This document shows positions 42,116-51,600 of a stretch of 54,276 bases of DNA, piece by piece. Positions within the stretch are counted from its first letter, which is position 1. Every line of letters starts with the position of its first letter. The stretch comes from Proteobacteria bacterium ST_bin11 (GTDB taxonomy: Bacteria; Pseudomonadota; Gammaproteobacteria; Methylococcales; Methylomonadaceae), in contig MSXO01000031.1 in NCBI GenBank assembly GCA_002083615.1, forward strand, positions 1 through 54,276, read 5' to 3'. Both the position numbers and the translations under genes were made by a program. The notes beneath the pieces were generated by a model. It was given only the letters and a program-made list of their open reading frames with translations, made no database searches and was not told the origin of the DNA.

Positions 42116-42919
42116 TTAGTCGTGACGCCGCGCATCCGCCGGCAGCTTATCGAACAAGACATTTTTGGCAATGCCGTAATGCTGCGGATAATAGACAGCA
42201 GCAAGGTGCAAGCCATGCGGTGACCCTGTCATCGCCGCTTTTGAGCGGTCTTTCGTATCGAGCAATTCGGTAGTCCACTCCACCGGCTGCCGGCCCATAC
42301 CGATTTCCATCAACACCCCGGCGATATTTCTCACCATATGATGCAGAAATGCGTTGGCGCATAAGTCAATGATCACTCGCTGTTCGTCCCGGTACACGTC
42401 GATAAAATGCATCAAACGATTGGGACTAACTGACTGGCAACTTTGCGCGCGGAACGAGGAAAAATCGTGTTCGCCCAGCAGTGCTTGCGCGGCCCGATGC
42501 ATAGCCTGCTCGTCCAACGACTGGTAGCACCAGGTTGCCTGGGTTCTTAACAATGCCGACTTCATGGGCCGATTCAGAATCACATAGCGATACGCGCGAG
42601 CGATGGCGCTGTATCGCGCATGAAAGTCACCGAGAGCCAATTGCGCCCATGTAATGCGAATATCGTCGGGCAATTGGCTATTGCCGCCCATCAGCCAAGC
42701 GTGCATATCGCGCTCAACCTCGCAATCGAAATGCACTACCTGTTCCAGTGCATGCACGCCAGCGTCGGTGCGCCCTGCGCAGAGCACGGTAATCGGTTGA
42801 TTCGCAATTTTGCTCAAGGCCTGTTCCAACTGACCCTGTACGGTCGCTCTGCCTTCCTGCCATTGCCAGCCTGCATAGGCGCTGCCGTCGTATTCGACGC
42901 CTAAAACGATACGCGGCAT
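42116..42919 (-). CDS. truA: tRNA pseudouridine(38-40) synthase TruA
   Basis: A 267-residue TruA. EYDGSAYAGWQWQ is at the N-terminus, the catalytic Asp lies in CAGRTDAGVHALEQVVHF near residue 52, and NAFLHHMVRNIAGVLMEIG follows in the second half. It modifies U38-U40 in the anticodon arm of several tRNAs. Length and motifs are normal. The L,D-transpeptidase gene lies 12 bases upstream in the same orientation. Confidence 0.97.
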   Translation of the reverse strand: MPRIVLGVEYDGSAYAGWQWQEGRATVQGQLEQALSKIANQPITVLCAGRTDAGVHALEQVVHFDCEVERDMHAWLMGGNSQLPDDIRITWAQLALGDFHARYSAIARAYRYVILNRPMKSALLRTQATWCYQSLDEQAMHRAAQALLGEHDFSSFRAQSCQSVSPNRLMHFIDVYRDEQRVIIDLCANAFLHHMVRNIAGVLMEIGMGRQPVEWTTELLDTKDRSKAAMTGSPHGLHLAAVYYPQHYGIAKNVLFDKLPADARRHD

Positions 42920-42931
42920 ATCAAATTTTGA

Positions 42932-43453
42932 CTATTCATGGATCCAGACCCGGCAACCCACAGTAACCTGCTCGAATAAGGCAATCAGGTCGGCGTTTAG
43001 CATACGCACACAACCGTGGGATGCAGGCTTGTCTTGCATCAATTCGTCTGGGGTACCGTGGATGTAAATGTAACGCCAAGTGGAATCAACATCGCCGTAG
43101 CGATTTTTACCCGGCTCCAGGCCGCCCAGCCAGAGAATGCGACTGAGGATCCAGTCGCGTTGCGGATGCTGCAACGCTAATTCGGGCGTATAGATTTCGC
43201 CGGTGGGCCGACGGCCGGCCAACACGCTATTGATCGGCAATCCGGCACCGATTTTGGCACGAATCTTATGCCAGCCGGTGGGTGTGCAATAGCTGCCCTT
43301 TTTTTCGCCGGGGCCGTTTTTAGCGGTTGAGACCGAAAATTCGGCTAGTACCGCGCCATTATTCAGAAACCGCAAACGTTGCTCGGTAATGGAAACATCC
43401 AAATAGCGCTCTGCATCGGCAGCGGCGTTGCTTGCCGCAGACTCCGGGATCAT
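42932..43453 (-). CDS. L,D-transpeptidase (YkuD domain)
   Basis: A 173-residue YkuD-domain protein with the active-site motif IHGTP...KPASHGCVRML (His and Cys near residues 150-152). It starts at 43453, overlapping the rlmD stop by four bases. No signal peptide is evident, which is unusual for an enzyme that would act on peptidoglycan or lipoprotein links in the periplasm. The upstream frame extension runs inside rlmD and is not a leader. Confidence 0.88.
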   Translation of the reverse strand: MIPESAASNAAADAERYLDVSITEQRLRFLNNGAVLAEFSVSTAKNGPGEKKGSYCTPTGWHKIRAKIGAGLPINSVLAGRRPTGEIYTPELALQHPQRDWILSRILWLGGLEPGKNRYGDVDSTWRYIYIHGTPDELMQDKPASHGCVRMLNADLIALFEQVTVGCRVWIHE

Positions 43454-44778
43454 TTTACAAACAGGGCGATCGATTCGACGTGCGCGGTCTGCGGAAACAT
43501 GTCCATCACCCCGGCTTTGACCAGCTTGTAACCCAACTCGTTGACCAAAATCCCGGCATCGCGGGCCAAGGTGGACGGGTTGCAAGACACGTAAACGATG
43601 CGCTCGGGCCGCCAGTGTTTTAAATTGTGCAATACTTCCGAGGCACCTGCTCGAGAGGGGTCCAGTAACACTTTGGTAAACTTTTGCTTCGACCAAGGCT
43701 GGTCTTTCAGATCTTTGGTCAAATCGGCGACGTGAAACTCGACATTGTCCAGATGATTCAACTTGGCGTTTTCGCGGGCATGTTTGACCAATGGCAAGTC
43801 GCCTTCAACCCCCACGACCTGCCCTGCTTGCGTCGCTAAAGGCAAGGTGAAATTGCCCAAGCCGCAGAACAAATCCAACCCCCTGTCCTCCTTGGTCAAT
43901 TCCAACGCATCCAGGGCCCGCGTCACCATCTTTTGATTGATCTGGTAATTAACCTGGGTGAACATCGCCGGGCGGAAATTGAATTTCACCCCCTGCTCAG
44001 CCAGTGCGTAACTGGGAATCACCTCCGGCTCGCCGTCCAGCGGGACAATGGTGTCCGGGCCTTTGGGCTGCAAACAAATGCTGATCTGATGCTGGTGGGC
44101 AAATTCGCGCAGGCTTTGTTTATCGGCGTCGGTGGGCGGCTCCAGCACCCGAAACGCGAGTACGCATTCGTTGTCGCCAATAGCTACTTCGATTTGCGGA
44201 ATTTTGTCCTTCACCGTCAACCCAGCAATCATCTCGCCCAGCGCAATCAATTTCTCGCCGACGATAGGGTTCATCACTTTGCAGCTATCAATTTCAGCTA
44301 AAAAAGGGTTACGCCGCTCCCGAAAGCCCACCAGCACCCGATTCTTTTTCGCAACCCATTTCACGCCCATCCGGGCTTTGCTGCGATAGCCCCAATGCGG
44401 GCCGGTCAAGGCTTCCCAGATTTGCGGTATTTCAACTTTGCCGATGCGGCGGAATTGGTCGCGCAGTAAATCTTCTTTAAAGTTAATCTGCTCGGCATCA
44501 TCGACGTGTTGAAAACTGCAACCACCGCAAGTGCCGAAGTGCGGACAGGCCGGTTCTACCCGATGTTCGGAGCGGGTCAGTAAATTAACCACCTTGCCTT
44601 CCCCGTAATCTTTGCGGCTGTCGGTATAGACAAATTCCAGGGTTTCGCCGGGCAAGGCTTCGTCGATAAATACGACTTTACCATTCACATGGCTCACGCC
44701 ACGGCCATCGTGGGACAGCGATTCGATGGTAACGGTAACGGGGTCTAAGGGGAGTTTTTTCTTGTGGGCCATTATCAA
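43450..44778 (-). CDS. rlmD: 23S rRNA (uracil-1939-C5)-methyltransferase RlmD
   Basis: A 442-residue enzyme with an N-terminal TRAM domain (VTVTIESLSHDGRGVSHVNG), the iron-sulfur cysteines CPHFGTCGGC, the SAM-binding LDLFCGLGNFTLPLA and the catalytic region VSCNPSTLARD with the nucleophilic Cys. It methylates U1939 of 23S rRNA. Size and motifs are as expected. It is coupled to the L,D-transpeptidase gene by an ATGA overlap. Confidence 0.96.
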   Translation of the reverse strand: MIMAHKKKLPLDPVTVTIESLSHDGRGVSHVNGKVVFIDEALPGETLEFVYTDSRKDYGEGKVVNLLTRSEHRVEPACPHFGTCGGCSFQHVDDAEQINFKEDLLRDQFRRIGKVEIPQIWEALTGPHWGYRSKARMGVKWVAKKNRVLVGFRERRNPFLAEIDSCKVMNPIVGEKLIALGEMIAGLTVKDKIPQIEVAIGDNECVLAFRVLEPPTDADKQSLREFAHQHQISICLQPKGPDTIVPLDGEPEVIPSYALAEQGVKFNFRPAMFTQVNYQINQKMVTRALDALELTKEDRGLDLFCGLGNFTLPLATQAGQVVGVEGDLPLVKHARENAKLNHLDNVEFHVADLTKDLKDQPWSKQKFTKVLLDPSRAGASEVLHNLKHWRPERIVYVSCNPSTLARDAGILVNELGYKLVKAGVMDMFPQTAHVESIALFVK

Positions 44779-44865
44779 TGTTGCTTCGGGTTAGAGCAGT
44801 TTGGGTGAGACGCAAGGAAAAGTCAGCCAGGATAAGTTGGCGGTCGCACCGATTTGGTGTGGAGG

Positions 44866-45756
44866 CTAACTGGGAAAAATACCAGTGGATAAGTAGCGGT
44901 CACCGCGATCGCAAACAATCGCTACGATCAAAGCATTATCAACGCGTTGGGATAATTGCAAAGCCGCATAAACGGCGCCGCCGGATGACACGCCGGCAAA
45001 AATGCCTTCTTCCGCAGCCAATGCCCGCGTGGTGTTTTCCGCATTCAGTTGACTAACTTCGATGATGCCATCCACGCGCACTGATTCGTATATTTTGGGT
45101 AAATATTCCTTCGGCCAACGGCGAATCCCGGGTATTTTCGAATCCCCTTCTGGTTGCACGCCGATGATTTGAATCGCGGGATTTTGTTCTTTTAAATACC
45201 GGGATGTCCCCATGATGGTGCCGGTAGTGCCCATCGAGCTGACGAAATGACTGACTTTGCCCTGGGTGTCGCGCCAGATTTCCGGTCCAGTGCCTTCGTA
45301 ATGCGCCAAAGGATTATCGGGATTGGCAAATTGATCCAGAATTCGACCCTCGCCGCGCGCCTCCATGGCCCGCGCTAAATCGATAGCGCCCTCCATGCTG
45401 CCTTTGGCAGGCGTTAGAATGATTTCCGCCCCATAGGCTTTCATCGATGCAATGCGCTCTGCACTCATGTTGTCCGGCATGATCAAGGTCATTTTGTAAC
45501 CTTTAATCGCAGCGGCCATCGCTAGAGCTATGCCAGTATTGCCGCTAGTGGCTTCAATCAAGCGGTCGCCGGGCTTGATCTCGCCGCGCGCTTCGGCGTG
45601 TTGAATCATACTTAATGCAGGCCGATCCTTAACCGAACCCGCCGGATTATTGCCTTCCAGTTTGACCAAAATCGTATTGCCGCCCGCAACTGGCAGGCGT
45701 TGCAAACGCACCAATGGTGTATTTCCGACAAAAGATTCTATGGTTGGGAAGTTCAT
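44866..45756 (-). CDS. cysM: Cysteine synthase B
   Basis: A 296-residue PLP enzyme. The PLP lysine is in NNPAGSVKDRPA near residue 42, the substrate loop is EATSGNTGIALA and the phosphate-binding glycines are SSMGTTGTIMG. IGVQPEGDSKIPGIRRWP favours CysM over CysK, and the length agrees. It makes cysteine from O-acetylserine with sulfide or thiosulfate. It is monocistronic and divergent from ppk. Confidence 0.94.
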   Translation of the reverse strand: MNFPTIESFVGNTPLVRLQRLPVAGGNTILVKLEGNNPAGSVKDRPALSMIQHAEARGEIKPGDRLIEATSGNTGIALAMAAAIKGYKMTLIMPDNMSAERIASMKAYGAEIILTPAKGSMEGAIDLARAMEARGEGRILDQFANPDNPLAHYEGTGPEIWRDTQGKVSHFVSSMGTTGTIMGTSRYLKEQNPAIQIIGVQPEGDSKIPGIRRWPKEYLPKIYESVRVDGIIEVSQLNAENTTRALAAEEGIFAGVSSGGAVYAALQLSQRVDNALIVAIVCDRGDRYLSTGIFPS

Positions 45757-45882
45757 GACTTTAACATCCGGTTATCGTTACGGCGGCGATTATAGCAAGT
45801 TCCACACCTCAAGCGCCGCAGTAACCCAAGGCTAAAAAATTTCATTTATAATCGACACACCGCAATCCGACCAGCAGCCGAC

Positions 45883-47952
45883 ATGGAATCAATCGATCTA
45901 ACTAGTCCCGAGCTTTATATCAACCGGGAAAACAGCTTACTGGAGTTCAACTTTCGGGTACTCGCGCAAGCCCTGGATGAAACGCTGCCGCTATTGGAAC
46001 GCTTAAATTACTTGTGCATTTCTTGTTCCAATTTGGACGAGTTTTACGAGGTGCGCGTCGCCAGTTTGATCCAAATGGCAGAAATGGACCCCAATCTGGT
46101 GAGTTCCGACGGTTTGACGATCAACGAACAGTTCGAAAAAATCTCGATCAAGGCCCACGAGCTGGTCACCGAACAATACCGGGTGCTTAACGAAGTCCTA
46201 ATTCCCTGCCTGGAAACCGAGCATATCCGTTTCCTGCGCCGCGATCGCTGGAGCCCCGCGCAAAAAATTTGGTTGGAAAAATATTTCAACGAGGAACTGC
46301 TACCGATTTTGACCCCAGTCGGTCTGGATTCGGCCCATCCGTTTCCGCGCATTCTAAATAAGAGTTTAAATTTCATCATCTCTTTGACAGGCAAGGATGC
46401 GTTTGGACGCAATAGCGGTCGGGCAATTCTGCAGGCACCGCGCGCTTTACCGCGCATCGTGCAACTACCGGTCAGCGATACCGATAGCGGCCCCTATGAT
46501 TTTGTGTTTCTATCGTCCATCATCCATGCCTTCGTCAATGAGTTGTTCAACGGCATGATGGTGAAGGGCTGTTACCAATTTCGGGTAACGCGTAACAGCG
46601 ATTTTTTCGTTGACGACGACGCGATCGATGACTTGATGCTGGCCGTGGAAGGTGAACTGGCCATGCGCAATTACGGCGACGAAGTGCGCATGGAAATTGA
46701 TGGCAATTGTCCAGAGGAAACCGTCAACTTCTTATTGGCGCGCTTTGACTTAAAACCCGACCGTTTATTTTTGGCCAATGGTCCGGTCAATTTAAGCCGC
46801 ATTCAAACCATCTTGAGCATGGTGGAGCGGCCGGATTTGAAGTTCCCAACCTTCAAAACCAGTCTGCCTTCGGCTTTAGGGCGCAACAAAGATATTTTCG
46901 CCAGCATTCGCAAACAAGACATTTTATTGCACCACCCCTACGAGTCGTTTTCGCCGGTGGTGGATTTCATCCGTCAGGCCGCTGCCGATCCAGATGTGTT
47001 GGCCATAAAACAAACCCTGTATCGAACCGGCGTGGACTCGCCTATCGTCGCGGCCTTGATTAAAGCCGCTCGGGCTGGCAAGGAAGTCACCGTCGTTATC
47101 GAGTTGCGGGCGCGTTTTGATGAGAAAGACAATATCGGCTTGGCCGCCAAACTTCAGGAAGCTGCGGCCCATGTAGTGTATGGCGTGGTGGGTTACAAAA
47201 CCCACGCGAAAATGTGCATGGTGTTGCGTAAAGAAGGCGCTACGCTGCGCAATTATGTGCATCTGGGCACAGGCAATTACCATCCGAAAACTGCCCGGCT
47301 CTATACCGACTACGGTTTGTTTACCTGCGAGAAAGAACTGGGTGAAGACGTACGGCGGGTATTTATGCAACTAACCAGTCTAGGCAAGGTAAGCAAGCTG
47401 AATAAGCTGTTGCAGTCGCCGTTTACCCTACACCACGGCATCATGAAAATGATCGATAGGGAAATCGACAACGCTAAAAAAGGCAAGCCGGCCAAAATAA
47501 TAATCAAAGTCAATGCGGTGGTTGAAGAGCAGGCCATACAAGCCCTTTATCGCGCATCGCAAGCCGGGGTGGAAATCAAAATGATCGTGCGCGGCGTCTG
47601 CTGCTTACGTCCTGGCATACCCGGTGTTTCCGAGAATATTGAGGTACGCTCTATCGTCGGTCGCTTCTTGGAACATACCCGCATTTATGCATTTTGCAAC
47701 GGCGGCGACTGGGCTGTTTACGCTTCTAGCGCCGATTTGATGAACCGCAACATGTTCCGCCGGGTGGAAGTCTGCTTCCCGATAGCCGATAAGCGAATTG
47801 CCGAGCGCATTCTTGGCGACCTAGATGCTTATCTCAGAGATAACGCTCAAGCCTGGCAATTGCAAAGCGATGGTCAATACCGGCATTTACGGGCCGATGA
47901 CCAACCTGTTTATCAGGTGCAAAGTGAATTGCTAAAAGCCTTTTGTGGGTAG
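45883..47952 (+). CDS. ppk: Polyphosphate kinase 1
   Basis: A 689-residue PPK1. The N-terminal domain (NRENSLLEFNFRVLAQALDE), IHAFVNELF and the two phospholipase D-like catalytic domains are present, with the autophosphorylated His in GYKTHAKMCMVLRKEG and the second His in VRSIVGRFLEHTRIYAFCNG. YASSADLMNRNMFRRVEVCF is conserved. It polymerises the ATP gamma-phosphate into polyphosphate. No exopolyphosphatase gene follows; dnaQ starts nine bases later. Confidence 0.97.
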   Translation: MESIDLTSPELYINRENSLLEFNFRVLAQALDETLPLLERLNYLCISCSNLDEFYEVRVASLIQMAEMDPNLVSSDGLTINEQFEKISIKAHELVTEQYRVLNEVLIPCLETEHIRFLRRDRWSPAQKIWLEKYFNEELLPILTPVGLDSAHPFPRILNKSLNFIISLTGKDAFGRNSGRAILQAPRALPRIVQLPVSDTDSGPYDFVFLSSIIHAFVNELFNGMMVKGCYQFRVTRNSDFFVDDDAIDDLMLAVEGELAMRNYGDEVRMEIDGNCPEETVNFLLARFDLKPDRLFLANGPVNLSRIQTILSMVERPDLKFPTFKTSLPSALGRNKDIFASIRKQDILLHHPYESFSPVVDFIRQAAADPDVLAIKQTLYRTGVDSPIVAALIKAARAGKEVTVVIELRARFDEKDNIGLAAKLQEAAAHVVYGVVGYKTHAKMCMVLRKEGATLRNYVHLGTGNYHPKTARLYTDYGLFTCEKELGEDVRRVFMQLTSLGKVSKLNKLLQSPFTLHHGIMKMIDREIDNAKKGKPAKIIIKVNAVVEEQAIQALYRASQAGVEIKMIVRGVCCLRPGIPGVSENIEVRSIVGRFLEHTRIYAFCNGGDWAVYASSADLMNRNMFRRVEVCFPIADKRIAERILGDLDAYLRDNAQAWQLQSDGQYRHLRADDQPVYQVQSELLKAFCG

Positions 47953-47960
47953 GTATAAAG

Positions 47961-48680
47961 ATGAGTCAAATGCCGCGTCAAATCCGCCAGGTGGTGCTCG
48001 ATACCGAAACCACCGGCATCAATCCCCGGGAAGGCCATAAGATTATCGAAATCGGCTGCGTGGAACTGATTAACCGGCGCCTGACGCGCAATCATTTCCA
48101 TGTTTATCTGAACCCGGATCGGGAAATCGATGCCGGCGCTATCGAGGTACACGGTATAACCAATGATTTTTTAAAAGATAAACCCCGTTTCGCCAATGTC
48201 GTCGAAGACTTTATGCGATTTACTCAAGGCGCGGAGCTGATTATTCACAACGCGCCGTTTGACGTTGGCTTTTTAAATCACGAACTCGGTTTATTATCTG
48301 GAGAAAACCGCCGCGTCGAGACTAACAGCACGGTGTTCGATACGCTGGCTTACGCCCGGAAAAAACACCCCGGCGCTCGCAACAGTTTGGATGCGCTATG
48401 CAAACGTTATGGCATAGATAACAGCCACCGCGAGTTACACGGCGCGTTGCTCGACGCCGAAATCCTGGCGGACGTTTATTTATTGATGACAGGCGGCCAG
48501 GCGTCCTTGCTGGATGAAGGCGACCAAACCGGCAATGGCAATGAACAGCCTATCGTCCGCTTGTCTGCCGACCGGCCGCCGTTGAAGATAATCAGTTGTA
48601 ACCCGGAGGAAGAACAGGCTCACCAGCAGCGACTGGCAAAAATAGCCAAAATCAGCGGAAACTGTTTGTGGCAACAATAA
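47961..48680 (+). CDS. dnaQ: DNA polymerase III epsilon subunit (proofreading exonuclease)
   Basis: A 239-residue DEDDh exonuclease with ExoI VLDTETTGINP, ExoII HNAPFDVGFLNHEL and ExoIII HGALLDAEILADVY. The C-terminal tail beyond residue 180 would bind the polymerase alpha subunit. The ATG at 47961 follows ppk closely, so they may be co-transcribed. Its last 201 bases overlap the 3' end of the convergent signalling gene at 48480-52511. Confidence 0.95.
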   Translation: MSQMPRQIRQVVLDTETTGINPREGHKIIEIGCVELINRRLTRNHFHVYLNPDREIDAGAIEVHGITNDFLKDKPRFANVVEDFMRFTQGAELIIHNAPFDVGFLNHELGLLSGENRRVETNSTVFDTLAYARKKHPGARNSLDALCKRYGIDNSHRELHGALLDAEILADVYLLMTGGQASLLDEGDQTGNGNEQPIVRLSADRPPLKIISCNPEEEQAHQQRLAKIAKISGNCLWQQ

Positions 48681-51600
48681 CTTAGGCTTAAAACCCTTCA
48701 AAAGCCCCCAGAACTCTGTATCTTCAAACGAAAAAAGCGGCGCGCTGGGGGGGGCAATGACTAACTCGCGGAGCGGCATTGGTTTGTGTACGCCGAAACC
48801 CTGAACGAAATCGACGCCTATGGTTTTCAGGACCTCTCTTATCTCAGCGTTTTCGACATATTCAGCAACAGTAGCCAAACCCAAGGAATGGGCAATTTCG
48901 TTCATGGATTTCACGATGGCAATATCGGCTTTATTATTTAAAATATCTTTGACGAAAGCCCCATCGATCTTCAGGTAGTCGATATTCAAATTTTTCAAAT
49001 AAGAGTATGAGGAATAACCGGACCCAAAGTCGTCTAAAGAAAACTTGCAATCGAACTGTTTGATTGCTTTGATGAAACTATTGGTTAAATAGAAACTTTC
49101 CGCCGCTACCGTCTCCGTTACCTCAAAAATAAGCTTATTGGTTGGGACGCTAGTCGAGGCTAATAAGTCTTTCAGAAACCCTAAAAACTCTTCGCTATTT
49201 ATCGACTGACCGGATAAATTGATAGCAAATCCGTCGACATTATCGAAATAATGCCGATTGCTCTCGATCCACGAAAACACATTCGTAATCACCCACTGAT
49301 CTATTTCCGGCATGCGCTTACAACGCTCCACAGCCGGTATAAAATGATCGGGTGGGATAATATTATCGTTTTCGTCTTTAATACCGAGCAGAATTTCGTA
49401 ATGTTGGTGGCTGGCGCTGGCTTCGTCTGCAGCTGTGATCATTTGGCACCGCAAAAACAACCTATTCTCGGAAAACACTTTGTCAATATTGCCTATCCAT
49501 TCGTATATCTTATTTTGACGCTTTAGATTTTCGTCGTCATTAGTAAAAAGCAATACGTTGTTCGGACCGGTTCTCTCCGCCGACATGCTGGCGGCATCAG
49601 CATTTTGCAGCAACTCGTTTACATCGAAATTGTTTTGTTCGAAAGGCACCAAACCCATACTTACCCCAATGGTGTAGCTTTTTTCTTGCCATTGAAACCG
49701 GGATTCGCTGATGGCTTTTAACAGTTTCTTGGCTAAGTCATGGGCTGTATTCTCGCTGGAGTCTTTAATTAAAACCGCAAACGATTTATCTCCAATACGA
49801 GCGAATAAATGGCAATCAGCTAAGTGATCTCTAATTAATTGCGTAAGGACTTTTAGGAATTGCTTACCGCCTGCCACGCCGCAAACATTGGTGATGACTC
49901 GAAAATCCAATATCTCGATATGGCATAGTATATGACTGGCATTGTCGAGCTTAACCAGCTCTATTTTTAGCAGTTTAATAAATTCGTCTTTCGTGAGCAG
50001 GTCGGTTTCCGCATCATGAGTGGCGTTATAGATCAGCTTGCTATGCATGTTTTGCAACATTTGGTTAGTGGCGCGATCCATTAAGGGCACGTCCAAGCTT
50101 TCTATTCTATTGGCCCCGCCATTTTCTAGGAGCAGCGCTAAGTCGCTCTTACTAATTTCTAATTTTGTTACTCCATCTCGATTAACGAACACGCAAATAG
50201 GCAAAGTATCACCAATCCATACTAACTTCATCGGTTCAAACCCCTCTGAACCTCTATAGATAATCAGCCACTCTCCTACCTGCAGTTGCGCTACCTGGAC
50301 AGCCCATTCAGACTCAATCATCTTTTGACTGGGTTTAGCCGTCGGTATTTTGATCGTTTCCATCGGCTTTCTCACTTTCGGTACGCCACTACCCACCAGT
50401 AATGAAAACAATTCCTCAATAACATTGTCGCGTTTAAATAAATTGGGACAAACGGGACCCAAACTGTCTTCGATAAATTTAAGTGTGGAGTGAATACTAA
50501 CCGACTGCATATTAAGAAAGGACTCTTGTTCATACAGCCAAAACAGCAAATCATCAATAACTTTAAGATAAGACCTTTTTTCTGCAGGATTAGACTCTTT
50601 ATTCAGTTCGGCAATCACTAAAAGGTCTTGCCACCCGGCACCTAGAAGGGTAGGAATGATCGATGGCACAGAGCGACCTGCTATGCGCTTATCGACTTCT
50701 TGTTGAATGGTCAGCCTCGCCAATTCGAGTTTTTGTTGGCCTTCGTAAGGCTCTATAAAACGCTTGATGTTAGTGTCATTAGATTTAGTCAATTGTTTGG
50801 CGACACTATCTAATTCATGTTCGACTTCTGCAAAAACATTGGGATTAGTAATAGACTCAGAAGAAATCCGCGCAATCGCTTTTTCAACAGTGCTTTTTAT
50901 ATTGGTATTTTTGATTACCCGATTGTTTTTAATAGCCGGCTCTAAAACAGCCAGTTGATTGAGTATTTTTCGGGCGGGATGCGACTCAGAATCCAGAAAA
51001 TCATTTCCTTGCATCGGTAAGGACAACAAAGGTAAATAAATACTTTCCAGATAATCTTTTATATCTGTCGAAAACTCAAGCTGTCCAAATAAAGCATCGA
51101 AGAACTTGCCATATAGCTCCAAACGTTGAACATCATTTGCTCCTAATGATTTGGCTTCCGCGCTATTAGCTTGTAATTTATCGGTAAGACTTCTTTGCAA
51201 CGCAATCGTATCTAAAAGTGGACCGGATTTTGCTGCCACATCGTTTTGTAATTTAGCAATTGCCGCTAACACTTCAGCAGGATCAAATACTGGCTGGGTA
51301 CTAGAGTTGGGAGACTGACTAGATTCCTCATGCCTGAGTGCTGAAGATATATTATTCGTTTCACTCAATAAATTAAGTAATTTTCCAGTAACTTGGCTTA
51401 AAGGCTGGATGAGTTTATAGTCAGAAGATGGCTCTGCCTCCAGATAATCGTTAAAGTAAACTTGATTTACTTCGCTATGTTTAGCATCAAATGAGCTGCT
51501 GGCCTTCTCTTTCTGCGCAGGTGTTATAAGACGGGCAGATTCAAATTTCGCTAGCGTGACCGCTGCCTGCTTGTAAAAATTCGGTAGCGCGATAATTAAG

